A stretch of 64,000 nucleotides of DNA from Desmodus rotundus (GCF_022682495.2 NC_071389.1:102341951-102405950); one strand, 5' to 3'; positions 23,176-35,847 are shown, numbered from the stretch's first letter. Numbers and translations: made by a program. Notes: generated by a model from the letters alone, not told the origin.

Positions 23176-24511
23176 TGTTTGTGAGATTCTTCCTGTTAGC
23201 CTCTGCTTCTTAAGTTGCTCTGTTCTGACCCCCTGAGTTGTTGGTGTAAACTTCTGTGGTAGAATACCTGTGAGATTTTGTGTACAGTCTCCTTGATCTC
23301 CTGATCTTACTGATCTTGGGATGTGGTTTCTGTTGGCTCTGTGTATGTCTTTGGTTTTTGGTTCTTTTGGGGTCTTTCTTTGGTGGGTCTTTCCCAACAG
23401 CTGGTTATCTGATGATCAGTCTGTCCCCCACCTCTTGTCTTCTGCTGTGTAGGTGTGGGCAGGTTGTATTGGAGCTGGTTCTTTCTTCCGTGTTTACAAG
23501 GTTTTGAGGCTTTTCTCTTGCTCTTGTTCAGTTGTTTGTTCTCACTCTTTAGTTGTATCTCCAGATAGGTCATGGGTTGAGTTAGTGTGACTTCCACTCC
23601 CTCCTTCACCTTCTTCTGTTGTTATCTGTTGGTGATTCCTCTGTTGGTGGGTTTCCTTTTCCAGGAGGAATCCTGGTGTTCCCAGTTTCTACACACTCTT
23701 TTTTATGGTAGGCCTTCTCCGGGCTATGGGTGTGCGTGCAGAGCCTTCCTTGATTCACACTCTCCCTGGTTCCTGCGGTCTTAGTTCCCTCCAAGATGAG
23801 GTGCAGACACTCCCATTCACTGGGCACCCTCCCCTGGGTGGTGCCTGCAGTTTCAGCTCCCTCCGAGATGAGGTGCGCACAGTTCCGTGATGGGTGGTGG
23901 GGTGGAGAGGAGACTGGAGCTGTTGCTGCAGGGGAATTCCCCAAAGTGCCCCAGAGGGTCTTTTTCTTTTTGGGAAAAATCCTCCTGCTCAATCCTGTGG
24001 CTCCCTCTGTACAAGGAAGGGCGTGACCTCTCACACAGCCCCCCTCTCCAGCTAGGCTGGGGGCTGTCCGGGTCAGGATCACACGCGGCCCAACTTTCAA
24101 CTCTCCTCGGCCAGCGCCTGAGGTCTCCCTGGGTTTTCCACTTCGTCCTTATTCCCCTCCCTGTGACTTCAGGCAACCAGGTCTCTCACAGTGTTGCTCA
24201 GGCCTTGTTTGGCAGCAGAGGGGGCCGGTAACCTGGCTCTCTCCCAGGAGTCCTGCAGCAGGCCCCACATGGGTGGGCCTGGGGCTGTAGCCACCCTGGT
24301 CCCCATGTTGGTCCCAGGGACCTTTTTGTCTTGAAGCAATCCCCTTACCTTCTGTTTTCTCAGTGTCCTCTGTACTTTTTGGTCTCCTATCATCATAAAT
24401 GCTGAGCTGCTTTAGGCTGTTCACTTGGTTTCTCAGTAGAGTGGGTAGGTGTTTCACCCAGGTGCAGGGGGAAGTTAACTCTGCACCCACCTATCTCGCC
24501 GCCATCTTCTC
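23176..24511 (-). promoter_or_regulatory. L1 5' UTR / internal promoter
   Basis: About 1.3 kb upstream of ORF1, richer in G+C than the ORFs, ending at the transcript start with the complement of AAGATGGCGGC at 24498-24508, the YY1-type site that positions L1 transcription starts in other mammals. It contains a strong splice-donor sequence on the minus strand (AAG|GTAAGG at about 24351-24343) and an acceptor-like AG at 23698-23699. These exactly bracket the segment missing from the second L1 at 46480-50530. Confidence 0.75.
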
Positions 24512-24520
24512 TGGGGTTTA

Positions 24521-24701
24521 CCTTTTTTTAAAGCATATTTTATTTATTTATTTTTAGAGAGAGGGGAAGGAAGGGAGAAAAAGAAGGAGAGAAACATTGA
24601 TTGGCCCTCAACCAGGGCATGTGCCATTGACCTCCTGGGAATAGAATCAGTGACCTTTAGGTTTGTGGAATGCCCAACCCACTGAGCCACACCAGTCAGG
24701 G
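24521..24701 (-). mobile_element. Ves SINE beside the L1 5' end
   Basis: Complement of a Ves SINE: AAAGCATATTTTATTTATTT, AGAGAGAGGGGAAGGAAGGG, ACCCACTGAGCCACACCAGT. It lies directly outside the L1 5' boundary. A GGGTTTA repeat on both sides (24514-24520 and about 24709-24715) may be its duplication. Confidence 0.88.
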
Positions 24702-24702
24702 C

Positions 24703-27700
24703 TCCTTTGGGTTTATGTTAACTAACAAATGTGACTTTTCATAGATATGGAAATAAGGAAGGAAAGGGCACTAATAACTGATAACCTGCCAGGGGCATCA
24801 GGGATTACTTAGATTTGCTAGCTTAACTCACTTTCCCATCCTCTCTGCAAGTTCTACAGACAGTTGACTTGTTATAAATGCAAACTCAGATATTTACTCT
24901 TTTCTGTTTCTCTCTCTTCAATTCATATTATCCATTGAACTCATGACTCAACATATCCCAGAAGAGGAGAGCAAATGGCCCTGGGGATCTGAAGCCTGTG
25001 TTAACCGTAAGAAGCCAGGTACTCCTTGTGCCCAGGCTGCCATCACACCCTCCAATGTTACAAGATGGCTGAGAAAGGGTTAACTCCTTGGCTCTGTCAT
25101 CCTCAGACTTTCTCTGCACCTATCTCTCTCCCACAGCTGGCTACCTACCTTGTTATTCCCATGAGTCTCAGGTAATTAGCTCTCAGACACCATCTGCCAG
25201 GGCACAGTCCTCCTGATGAGACAGTAAGGAAATCATACCTTGTGCTGTGGAACGTCAGGGTAATTGTCAAGCTCTCAGTGTCCAGACAGGGTCAAGACTG
25301 AGCTGGTGCTCTGTGAGCACCCACGGATGGCTGAGAATGAGGGGCATCTCAAAGGGACAGAGCCCAGAGGTAGGCTGTGTTCTTACTGTGCACAGCACAT
25401 TGTAGGAAATATAATAATATGTCAGCTTTCCAAACAGAGAAGCTACTATTTTCAAGTATCAAAAATGCTCCAGCAGGTATAGCCTTTTATGGTTACAATC
25501 TTTATTCTCAAATGTTGTTCTTCCTTCATCAGTGTCTGGGTCCACACTGTATCACAGACAACAGAAGGGAAAAAAGGACCTAATCAGTAACATTTTATAA
25601 CCAACATCATAGACGTCAATTGTCTGGGCAAAGTTAGTCACATGACAAATGGAACCTGACACTACATTTCAGAGACATCAGAAAGGCCAGAAATTTAAAC
25701 CAGAAAGATTTGGTATTCTCTAGGGGTCAATAGCTGGAGAGACACAGATGTGAGCTGTGGTGGTGGGCATGATTATACACTGTTCATCTCTGAGGCCATG
25801 GATGTCTTAGAGAATCTCATTAATGGTACAGATATTTTCCCTAGAAAGATGCACATGAGCACATAGAAGCAAATCTTGTACACAGTGCTGTGGAGCTCAT
25901 GAGCCAAGAATCTGGCAGACTACGGATTCTGATGAGGAACTCTCTGCATGATGGCTGCAGTCTGAGTCCTAACTATGAGCCATGCACTAGTTGTGCCTCT
26001 CAGGCACACCACTCACCAGGGGTACTTCGGGCACCCTGGACTGTCTACGGAATGAGGATCAAAACTTCCATTTCAAGGATTGTTGTGAAGCTCAACATCA
26101 AATTTAGAAGTTGCACTTGACAGCGCATGATTTGCAACAGATGCAAAAGCAATGGATGAATATGCAAGGAAATTGGTCTGCGAGTCATGCGCTGACTTAG
26201 AATGTGTGACTTTAGCTGTAGGAGTGTATGCAATATTTCCCACAGTCACTAGTAACCACAGGCCACCACATCTGTGTAAATCTCTGTCAGTCAAACACAG
26301 ACAAAAGCCATGCCAGGAAGGACCAGGGTTGAGGGGACCACCCCAGAAGTTCACCCAGTTCTGCTGGGGCAGTTGTGAAGGACAGAAATAAAAGATGGGT
26401 AGGTGGCCTTCTGTCCTTCCAGACAACTCCTGGCTGTGAGAATGAAGTGAAATAATATTATTGGTAAGCTGGACCAAAAGGAATGTGCCAAAGACAGTCT
26501 AACTTTGTGAAAAACTGGAAAACAGGGCTAAACTCATAGAACTGGCGTATGTCAGAGGGGCTTTTGCACAGGGGCAGTCAGACACAAATTCAATATCCCT
26601 GTTCTGTCCTACATTCCTTGTGCACACCTTCCTCGCTTGCAATTTGTTAAGTTCCAGTTTTGCTTTATTTTACGTTTCACCTCCTTTAGGAAGCTGTAAC
26701 TCACTATGTACTCCACATCCTCCCACTGCAAAAGGCGATCACCATCCACCTAATAACCTTGCCGACACAGCTATTGATTGGATCTCCCTGACTTCCCCAT
26801 GAACACATGATCGACTCTGGGGTGAAAACAGTGTGTAAAGTTTAATACACATCCAAGCACTGGGTCTGGTGTCTCCATGCACAACTGGTACTTGTGGCAT
26901 CTTTATCTCCAAATGTTATAATTTATAGTTACACAAGAAGCTACTCTAGTACAACCGGCTGCTCCCATCTCAAAGAGTTTAAAGGCATGAATCACAGTTA
27001 CATTATGAGGTACAGCACCAAGTAAACAAATGCAGTGGGTTATAAAGAGCTCACAGCCACAACTTGTCTGCTCCCAGTAGGTCACTAAAGCTAAAGGAGA
27101 AACTGCTTTGACAAAACCGTTGTATCGTGAGGAAGGAGCCTCATCAGGCTCCTGACCCTGGCGGGTCTGTTCAGACTATCTCCATGTCTACAAAACTTCC
27201 CAATGATTGGGTCACCTCAAAGCAGTCCTCACTCCTTGCTGCTTCTTGATTTACCTACCACTAAGCCTGCTTGAAAATCACGTGTTTTTCATACACTCAG
27301 TCCTAAAAACACTGTAGTCTTTAATCTGTATCTCCCTTTCAACATTTTTCATCCTCTGCATTGTTATAGTCGTGGGCCTTCTCTTCTCTCCCGCCCCTTT
27401 CTCCCCAATAATAACTTAGAGTGTTCATTTATGCCCAATAACCACAGGGCTCCAACTTCCCCATAGATCCAGATAGTGACTTGAGTTATATTCAGAGGTT
27501 GCTAAGAGATGTGCCTGAATGGGGTGAACCCACCAGGGCTTGTGATCCTGCCTGGGTGCTAGACTTGAGTGAGAACAGGTAAGCAGCATTTCTTCCAGGA
27601 TGGTTCCAGGTCAGGGCTGTGTGTCTGGCTGTGCCTCCATGACACAGCACACCACCATCAAACCTGTCATCCATCTGCATTGTTGCTGACTCTGCAGAGT

Positions 27701-28944
27701 TCCCTGTGTGCTCTTGCAAGACAGATACACAGATGACAGCACAAGAATGATGGACAGCTCTGTTGGTGTCACCAAGCACCACCATTTACATCACACTGAA
27801 GAAAATAAGGTTTATCTCTGGATGTCAGGGATGTGGTCAATATGACCTAAGTCTAACTTAATCAAGAAGAGGGTGGCAAAATCATAGCATTAATCTAAAT
27901 TTTCTTTCAAAGTTTTTGAATATGTTTATATGTTCTTGTGATATTCCTAAGATCTGAAAAAAGGGAAATATTAATATCTAGGTCTTGATGGGGATGTGGG
28001 CAAATGATTAACAAAATCTTTCCCTTCTGTATAAAAACGTGACCTGTGGTTAACTTCTGGGCTATGTTCTCCTAGAAACAGATAAAGACAGGACATGTAA
28101 CTATGTCATTAGCCAACATCATTTGGTAGAGACAACCTGACTGATAACTGCACCTGGGCCAGGAGCATTCCACCACCTGACAGGAAGCTACACCCTTGGC
28201 TATGAAGCATACCCCCATGGGGATCATGGAAGCTACATTGATGTCTCTTCAGGGAAGGAGGCTCCTAAGTCAGGGCAACTCCCACACCTGCCAACAAGGC
28301 TTGTCTCTGCCTCCTGAGCCATCATCCAGGGCAGAGAGACTAGCTCCTGGGGGTGGGTGGGCAGACCTGTGGGCTCCCACCAGGAGAGAGACTGCCATTG
28401 CCCAGCCCACACACTCAGGTTCCTACTCTGTGCACTCTGAGCAGGCAGATGCTGTGAGAGTCTCAGTATCTATTTGGCTCCATGAAGACACTGCAGTGGG
28501 TGTTGTATGAGGAAATGTCTTGTATCACGGGGTTAAACTATCCAGTTTATATGACACAGGATCTTACATACAACTCTTGGCTATTAATCCAATGGCCCAC
28601 TTGTCCAAAAAAAAAAAAAAGCAATATTCCAGTAAACAAAAGCCAAAGACATCTAAGCAACTAAGCCCTCAAGTAGCTCAAATAGATGGTGGGGCCTTGG
28701 CATAGAAAAAAATTCAACACAGAAATATTTCATGGGATCATGCTGAAGATTCCACATGTGCTGGGAACTTCAAAGAATACTGAAAGGCAGACAGAAGAGG
28801 TCTCTTTATTCAAAGCTCAACTTTGAGTCTAAGTGGAGAAGTGAGGTACGAAATGAACCCCAGATATGTTAACAGCTAAAATTTACAGAATGGAGTTATT
28901 CTTGCTCACTCTGACATTCTATTTCCACTGATGTTTATTTCATT
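24703..28944. other. 4.2 kb anonymous DNA, few recognisable repeats
   Basis: No gene or named element can be supported. The open frames (up to 134 residues at 26073-26477 minus) show no domain. G+C is moderate and long purine-pyrimidine biases are absent. It may hold an old LTR element that is too diverged to read, or conserved non-coding sequence. A run of A at 28608-28620 may mark an old retroposon tail. Confidence 0.4.
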
Positions 28945-29230
28945 CATGTGGGGTGGTGGAAAGAGCATGGCATGGATGAGGAGTCAGAAGGTTGGATTCA
29001 AATACGCATACACGCCCAGGCAAGCGCCTTACTTCATGTGTTGGCCCAGCCATATTCAATAAATATTTCTTAAATGAAGAAATGAATGAAAGTTTCTGAA
29101 CCCTTAGCTTCTTCACCTGTAAAATGAAAACATCTATGTCACCTACTTCTGAGAGCTGTTTCCAAATAAGATAATGTGCATGAAAGCTCGTCATAAACCA
29201 TAGAACACAGAACAACTAACAGTATAAAGA
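28945..29230 (+). repeat. MIR SINE, interrupted
   Basis: MIR phrases on both sides of a 60-bp AT-rich interruption: GTGGTGGAAAGAGCATGGCA, GTCAGAAGGTTGGATTCAAA, then CTTCTTCACCTGTAAAATGA and AAATAAGATAATGTGCATGA. Confidence 0.75.
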
Positions 29231-29709
29231 CAATGTTGGCTGCCTTCTCCTTGTATTGATGAGTAGTATGACAGAGGGACTTTTTGAGACAGTTCTCAAG
29301 ACCAACAGCCCACATGGTTCTCCAGCAGGGAGGAATTGAGCTCACTATCCATCACAATTACAGTGAGATTTGGGTTCGGGAAAATGGACTCTTTGCCTTA
29401 GTGTCATTTTTAACTACTAAGTACATAAAGCTTGTGTGGGCTCCCTTTTCAACTACATCATCCTAATTATGCCTGCAACACCTCTGCAGGGCTTAACCTT
29501 GTTCACCTGGCACAAGTTTAGGAAACATTTCAGGGTCACTTCTTACACCATACTAAATTACATGGACTCAGGTACTAGCTATTATAAGCTATTAATTTTT
29601 AATTACATGTAAAAAAATTTACAGCAATATTGTACCCACAAGGTTGTAATTTTGCAGAGATGATTTCCCAATAAAAGAAGAATCTTTTTTAAAATCATTA
29701 ATTGGGTTA
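29231..29709. other. anonymous DNA
   Basis: No gene or named repeat is seen. Confidence 0.35.
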
Positions 29710-30235
29710 CCTAAGTGAGTGTTTATTCAATTTAACAAAAAGTCGCTGAAAACCTACTGTGTACAAGACACTATACTGGGTACTGGGTGCTGGGTGCTGG
29801 AAAAGGTAATGATGAGTTTTCTATTCTCAATAGTCTTTTACCCTAAAAACATTCAAATAAACTATCAATATAACATGGCACAATGGTCTCTGTGAGCAGC
29901 ACAAAGAATGGTCAGGGGAAAAATTATAGAATTAATAAAAGTGACCTCTAAGCAGAGCCCTGAAGAACAAGAATGAATTTTCAAGATGGAGAAAGCAAAA
30001 TCCTAGTGAAAGGAACCACATGCACAAAGACCTGGGTATGAAAACTGCAAAATGTCCTAATGTAACAGTGTGTGATGGGAACAGAAACTGCAACCAGAGT
30101 GTGTGGGAGGTAAAGGTAGAAAGTGCATGTGTGGTCTGAATAAGATGCCAAGAGGTGTGGAGCTGTCCGTCCAAGGCAGAAGCACTCTGGGCGTCAGAAG
30201 TGGAGGGACATGTCAAGGTCTGTTTAGAAAATTCT
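29710..30235 (+). repeat. ancient interspersed repeat (L2-class style)
   Basis: Text such as AAACCTACTGTGTACAAGAC, CACTATACTGGGTACTGGGT, CTCTAAGCAGAGCCCTGAAG and AACCACATGCACAAAGACCT follows a widespread ancient mammalian repeat. Exact family naming would need a library search. Confidence 0.5.
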
Positions 30236-30239
30236 CTTC

Positions 30240-30530
30240 ACCACCCCAAACTTTCCTTTTAAGGTCTCAACTCACATGTCACAGCCACTGGACGCACTCC
30301 TTGAACCCACAACCTGGGTCACTTGCCTTCATCCACTTTCAAAACATCAGACTTCCCTTTTCATTATACTCAGGACAGGTGTTCCATGTCACCCTTCTCT
30401 GTCAGGCTCCCATGCCAGGTCTCATGATAGAGAGCTCAGGTCTGTCACTCACACTTATGTCTCAGGGCCTTGCATGCTGGTAGATGCTTAACCAATGTTT
30501 GTTGAGTGAATGAAATGAATGAAAGACTCA
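30240..30530 (+). mobile_element. L2 LINE 3' end
   Basis: Typical L2 3' text in sense orientation: CACTGGACGCACTCCTTGAA, CTCAGGGCCTTGCATGCTGG, TAGATGCTTAACCAATGTTT, ending in GTTGAGTGAATGAAATGAAT. Ancient, non-coding. Confidence 0.75.
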
Positions 30531-31799
30531 TCCAATGAAGAGGTGACAAGAGCCTGAATAAAGTCATCGAAAAGATAGAAAGTAGAGATATGTGAGAAAT
30601 CAGGAGAATTGGTGCGGTGGCTGCCTGGAGAAGGGAAGGCATCAAAGGATGATGAAGTTTTGAGCCAATGACAAGGAGATTGACAAAAAAAACTCAAAGG
30701 GAAGGGTGGATGTGGGGAAATTCTCAAACAACGTATGATCTCCACTCATATCTGTGCTTTTCCTTTCTCCCAACTCTCCTTTCCTTGCTTTGTAATAAAA
30801 TGTACCATTATAAGTAATACTATAATTTTAAAGTCTTTTCCCCCCTGTTTTCCTATTTCGTAGCTGTATTGGAAAATGGGCACACATGAAACAAATGGAA
30901 TCAAACTTTTCTTTACCCATTGGTCATGGGGTACTACTCACCTTTCCATTAAGTCAGTGATGGCTTCCAAGTCTGTAATGATCTTGTAGAAAGGATATTA
31001 CAATTTGCTGCCACCCAAATACAAGGATGTTAGCGATATAATAATTTGTGTTAAACTGCTTTTCTGAAACCGGCTGGGGCAGAAACAGGTTAAGGGTACA
31101 TTCCAAGTCATCAGCATTAAGACTTAGACAAATATTGACCCTCCAGTAGCTGAAGTAAGATGATATGGTTGATCCTCATAGCTGTGCAAAGTTTTTATTA
31201 AAGATTTAAGAAAAAAATAGGATGTAATCTCACTTCATCCAGTTCATCTCATTTCATTTAAGATAGAGGATTCCATCTATTTGGATGAGTTTAACTATGG
31301 GGCTTTGACACAGGAGCCTAAGAACACACAATAGATTAGACGTCGGGTCAAAGTCTCACCAATGGACCTTGACAAGTCCAGCCTACTGAACCAAAGGCTG
31401 AAGTCAGTCTGATTCTGCAAATCACCTGGCTTAGCTTTCAGCTCTTCTCTTGAATGACGTGACTGTTTAGTACACAAATAACCCTGCCCAAATTGTCCTT
31501 GCTCCTCAGAAAGCAATGCTTTGAGAAACCCAGACCTGCAAATGTGGAGTATGACAGCTGACAGAGAAGTTCTAAAATGCACTATCTTAAAGTCTGCTTG
31601 CTTCCTACTCATTGTTGATTTACTATAAAAATCTGATGCCCCTAAATGCTCTAACTAGTTACAACATGGGAAATGCCGATGAAAATCCCTGTTTGTGGAC
31701 AGCAAAACTACCTTCAATGCAAAGACAGAGCTGAGAGGAGGTAGAGCAAGGAATGAGGTCACTGAACATCAAACGGGCCTGACATTCTCCAGCAGGGCC
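30531..31799. other. anonymous DNA
   Basis: No gene or firmly named repeat is seen. The frame at 31295-31612 (minus, 105 residues) has no recognisable feature. Confidence 0.35.
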
Positions 31800-31910
31800 A
31801 GTGTCACTAACTCATTCACGTACTCACTCATTCACTCAACACGAGCCCAGTACTGTGTTAGGCCTGGCACATAGTAAGAGTTCAAGTATTTGTTAAATGA
31901 GTGAGAAAAG
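31800..31910 (+). repeat. short L2/MIR-like end
   Basis: GTGTTAGGCCTGGCACATAG and TAAGAGTTCAAGTATTTGTT are typical of L2 or MIR 3' ends. Only about 110 bp is readable. Confidence 0.5.
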
Positions 31911-32737
31911 GTTACTATAGGAAGCAATGTAATAAAGAACACATTTATTAAGAGAACAAACTGCTTAAAAATTGTAATATTTTGTTTATAAGTAAATGCT
32001 ATTAACTACAGAATACTCTTATGTTAATTAATGCAAGACTTTGAACTAAAGAATTAGGGCTTCTATTTTTTTCATTAATAGACTTTATTATTTAGAGTAG
32101 TTTTAGGTTTGCAGCAAAATTGAGCAGAAAGTATAGAGAGTTCTGTACCACCTCTCTGCCACACACACAGTTGCTCTTGTGATTTACATCTTGCATTAGT
32201 GTGGAACATTTGCTACAATCAATGAACCTACACTGACACAGCATCATCACCCAAATTTCATGAGTTACACTAGGGTTCACTTTTGGAGTTGTACATTCTA
32301 TGTGTTTAACAAATGTGTAATGGCAGGTATCCACCATTACAGTGTCAAACAGTAGTCTCACTGCCCTAAAAATCCCCCATGCTCTGCCTATTTCCTCTTT
32401 CTTCCCCTCAAACTCCTGGCAACCACTGATGGTTTTACTGTCTCCATAGTTTTGCCTTTTCCATAATGTCCTGGAGTTGAAATGAGATGGTAAGTAGGCT
32501 TTCAGATTGGCTTCTTTCACTTAATGATATGCATCTAAGCTTCCTGCATGTCTTTTCATGGCCTGAGAGCTCATTTCTTTTTATCTCTGAGTAATATTCT
32601 ATTGTCTGAATGTACTACAATGTATTTATCCATCGCCTACTAAAGGATATCTTGGTTGCTTCCAGATTTTTGGTAATTATGATTAAAGCCACTATAAACA
32701 TTCATGTGCAGGTTTTCAACACCTTTGAGAAAATCTT

Positions 32738-34483
32738 TTTTAAGTATATTTTATTGATTATGCTATTACACTTTTCCCAATTTTACCCCTTTGTCCCCCC
32801 TCTGCCCTTCACCCCCCAACCCTGCAGCATTCCCCCCCTTTAGTTCATGTCTATGCGTTGTACATGTGAGTTCTTTGACTGCTCTGATTTCTATACCATT
32901 CTTAACCTCTCCACATCTATTTTATGCTTACCAATTATTCTTCTTATTCCCTGTACCTTTCCCTCCATTCTTACCCTCCCTCTCCCCACTGAAAATCCTC
33001 CATGTGATCTCCATTTCTGTGATTCTGTTCCTATTCTAGTTGTTTGCTTAGTTTGTTTTTGATATTTTTAGGTTCAGTTTTTGATAGTTGTGAGTTTCTT
33101 GTCATTTTACTGTTCATAGGTTTTGATCTTCTGCTATTTTTTAGATAAGTCCCTTTAACACTTCATATAATAAGGGCTTGGCGATGATGAACTTCTTTAA
33201 CTTCACCTTATCTGGGAAGCACTTTACCTGCCCTTCCATTCTAAATGATAGCTTTGCTGGACAGAGCAATCTTGGATGTAGGTCCTTGCCTTTCATGACT
33301 TGGAATACTTCTTTCCAGCCCCTTCTTGCTTGCAAGGTTTCTTTTGAGAAATCAGCTGATAGTCTTATGGGAACTCCTTGATAGGTAACCCTCTCCTTTT
33401 CTCTTGCTGCTTTTAAGATTCTCTCTTCATTTTAAATCTTGGGTAATGTAAATAAATAAATAAATAAATCTTGGGTAATGTAATTATGATGTGCTTTGGT
33501 GTACTCCTCCTTGGATCCAACTTCTTGGGAACTCTCTGGGCTTCCTGGAAGTCTATTTCCTTCACCAGATTGGAGAAGTTTTCCTTCATTATTTGTTCAA
33601 ATAAGTTTTTGACTTCTTTCTCTTGTTCTTCTTCTGGCTCCCCAACGATTTGGATGTTGGAACGTTTAAAGTTGTCCCAGAGGTTTCTAAGCCTCTCCTC
33701 ATTTTTTTGAATTCTTGTTTCTTCATTATGTTCCAGTTGGATGTTTATTTATTCCTTTTGTTCCAAATAGTTTATTTGAGTCCCAGTTTCCTTCCCTTCA
33801 CTGTTGGTTCCCTGTATATTTTGTTTTATTTCACTTTGAGTAACCACCATTTATTCCTTCATTTTGCAACCAAACTCAGTCTTTTCTGTGAGCATCCTGA
33901 TTACCAATGTTTTGAGCTCTGCATCAGATAGGTTGTCTATCTCCTCATCACTTAGCTCTTTTTCTGGACTTTTGATCTGTTCTTTCATTTGGGCCATATT
34001 TCTTTGTCTCGGTGCACCTGTTATGTTACTTGGGGGCAGAGCCTTAGGTATTCGCCAGAGCGGGGCAACCCTCTTTGCTGAGTTATGGCACTGTCTGTGG
34101 GGAGGGGTCAGAGAGGGAACAATGCTGCTGGTTCACTCTGCTCTAGCCCCACTCTCCAATAAACTCTCCTGTGAGATTGGGAGTTTCTCCCTCCGTGGCA
34201 ACTCCCACAGTAGTTTGCAGCTACCTTTTGAGTCTTTAGTTTCCTGTTCAGCCAGCCCTGCCTCGTCTGTCTGCCGCTTTGCTGCACAACCTCTCTGCCC
34301 AGCTCCACCCCTCCTATCAGTCTGAGTGAATGTTTCTTTAACTCCTTGGTTGTAGGAGTTTCATGCAGTTTGATTTTCTGGCACTTCTGGTTGTTTATTG
34401 TTTTTAGATTGGTTGTTATCCTTTTTTTGGTTGTGCGAGGAAATGAAGCATTTCTACGTATGCCTCCATCTTGGAGGGAACTT
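32738..34483 (-). mobile_element. half-L1 (HAL1) copy 1
   Basis: A 1.75-kb element bounded by an 18-bp duplication with one mismatch (CACCTTTGAGAAAATCTT at 32720-32737, CACCTTTGAGTAAATCTT at 34484-34501). In transcript order it has a 5' UTR starting near the complement of CCATCTTGG, an ORF1-type coding region, and a 3' UTR ending in a TATTTTATTGATTATGCTAT-type tail; ORF2 is absent. The ORF1 remnant (33141-33335 and upstream broken frames) contains LQARRGWKEVFQVMKGKDLH and RMEGQVKCFPDKVKLK, homologous to the L1 ORF1p C-terminal domain. A small AAAT-linked duplication of ATCTTGGGTAATGTAA sits at about 33436-33482. Confidence 0.88.
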
Positions 34484-34577
34484 CACCTTTGAGTAAATCT
34501 TGTAATAAGGAAGGCAATAGCTGGATTGTATGTTAAGACTGTAAGAAACCTAGCCTTATAAGAAACCACCAAACTGG

Positions 34578-34735
34578 CACAACCAGGTAGCTCAGTTGGT
34601 TGGAGCATCGCCAGTGCACCAATGCACCAAAAAGATGTGGATTTGATTCCCAGTCAGGGCATATCCCTAGGTTGTAGATTCAGTCCCCAGTCAGGAGGAG
34701 ACCACTGATTGATGTTTCTCTCTTACATTGCTGGA

Positions 34736-34779
<44 letters not shown>

Positions 34780-34854
34780 CCCCCCTCTCTCCCCCCACTT
34801 CCTGTCTCTAAAATCAAGCAATATATTCTTGGGTGAGGATTAAAGAAGAAAGAA
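34578..34854 (+). mobile_element. Ves SINE, sense orientation
   Basis: A full-length SINE beginning with a tRNA-like head. An A-box-like TAGCTCAGTTGG lies at 34588-34599, followed by GGATTTGATTCCCAGTCAGG (degenerate B box), an expanded CT repeat at about 34736-34795, and an A-rich tail. It is bounded by a 17-bp duplication with one mismatch (AGAAACCACCAAACTGG ending 34577; AGAAACCACGAAACTGG at 34855-34871). It is inserted in the old L1M ORF2 region. Confidence 0.92.
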
Positions 34855-35614
34855 AGAAACCACGAAACTGGTGGCTGCACCATTTGGTATTCCCACTAGC
34901 AATGAATGGGAGTTCCTCTTGCTCCACATCTCTGCCAGCATTTGGTCTTTTCATTGTTTTGGATTTTAGCCATTTATTTTAATACCTATATAGTGGTATC
35001 TCATTATTATTTTAATTTTCATTTTCCCAGTGACGTATGGTATGAAACACCCTTTTATATGCTTATTTGCTACCTCTATATCTTATTTGGTGAGGAGCCT
35101 TGTTCGGATCTTTTGCTCATTTTTTAAATTGAGTTGTTTGTTTTCTTATTGTTGAGTTTAAAGAGTTCTTGTATATTTTGAGTACAAATCTTTTATTAGA
35201 TATGTGTTTTGCAAATATTTTATCACAATCCGTGGCTTAGCTTTCTATTCTCTTACCAGCATCTCCCACAGTGCAGAAGTGTTTAATTTTAATGTAGCCC
35301 AACTTATCAATATTTTCTCTCATGAATTGTGGTTCTAGTGTTGTATCTAAAAAGTCATCACTAACCTAAGGTTACCTCTAGATTATCTCTTATAATATCT
35401 TCTAAAAGTTTTAAAGTTTGGGTTTTACATTTAGATCTAGGAAGTCCACTTTGTCTGAAACCAATAGAGCTATTTCAACTTCCTTTTGATTAGTATTAGC
35501 ATGGTATATTTTTTCCTCTTTACTTTAAAAATTAAAAGTATATATCTGTGTCTTCATATTTAATGTGGGTTTCTTGGAGACAATCTGTTTTTTGAGGCAA
35601 CTCTGATAGTCTCT

Positions 35615-35822
35615 TTTTTAAAAGATTTTATTTATTTATTTTTAGACAGAGGGGAAGGGAGAGAGAAGGAGGAGAGAAATATCAATGTGTGGTTGCCTCT
35701 TGTGCGCCCCCCATCGGGGCCCCAGCCCGCAACCCGGGCATGTGCCGTGACTGGGAATCGAACTGGGAACCCTTTCATTTGTAGGCAGATGCTCAATCCA
35801 CTGAGCCACACCAGCCAGGGCA
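35615..35822 (-). mobile_element. Ves SINE in old L1M
   Basis: Complement of a Ves SINE (AAAAGATTTTATTTATTTAT, GTGACTGGGAATCGAACTGG, CCACTGAGCCACACCAGCCA). A 9-bp duplication, ATAGTCTCT, lies at 35606-35614 and 35823-35831. The sequence is close to consensus, suggesting a relatively young copy. Confidence 0.93.
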
Positions 35823-35847
35823 ATAGTCTCTGTCTTTTGATCAGTAC

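Larger units (their letters stand above)
18126..24511 (-). mobile_element. full-length L1 retrotransposon
   Basis: A 6.4-kb L1 on the minus strand, in transcript order: 5' UTR (about 24511-23176), ORF1 (23175-22253), a 54-bp spacer, ORF2 (22198 to about 18450), and a 3' UTR with a G-rich polypurine tract and an A-rich tail. The 5' end reads CAGAGAAGATGGCGGC, the classical L1 start with a YY1-like site. An 8-bp duplication, TGGGGTTT, lies at 18118-18125 and 24512-24519; it is short, and the Ves SINE inserted immediately outside may have disturbed the flank. ORF1 and ORF2 both carry frameshifts and the RT catalytic motif is altered, so this copy should be immobile although structurally complete. 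Confidence 0.95.

Noticed and set aside
18318..23890. Many plus-strand open frames of 60-159 residues across the L1
   Set aside because: They are antisense shadows of the L1 coding frames; their hydrophobic composition follows from reversing Lys/Glu-rich ORF1/ORF2.
23887..24231. Antisense open frame in the L1 5' UTR, compared with primate ORF0
   Set aside because: ORF0 is primate-specific and this frame shows no similarity or start context; chance opening in G+C-rich DNA is sufficient.
26073..26477. 134-residue minus-strand frame considered as retroviral envelope
   Set aside because: No fusion peptide, immunosuppressive-type segment or membrane anchor could be placed; similarity is only impressionistic.
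34578..34650. A functional tRNA gene suggested by the A-box-like TAGCTCAGTTGG
   Set aside because: It is the tRNA-derived head of a Ves SINE; the B box is degenerate and no cloverleaf is possible.
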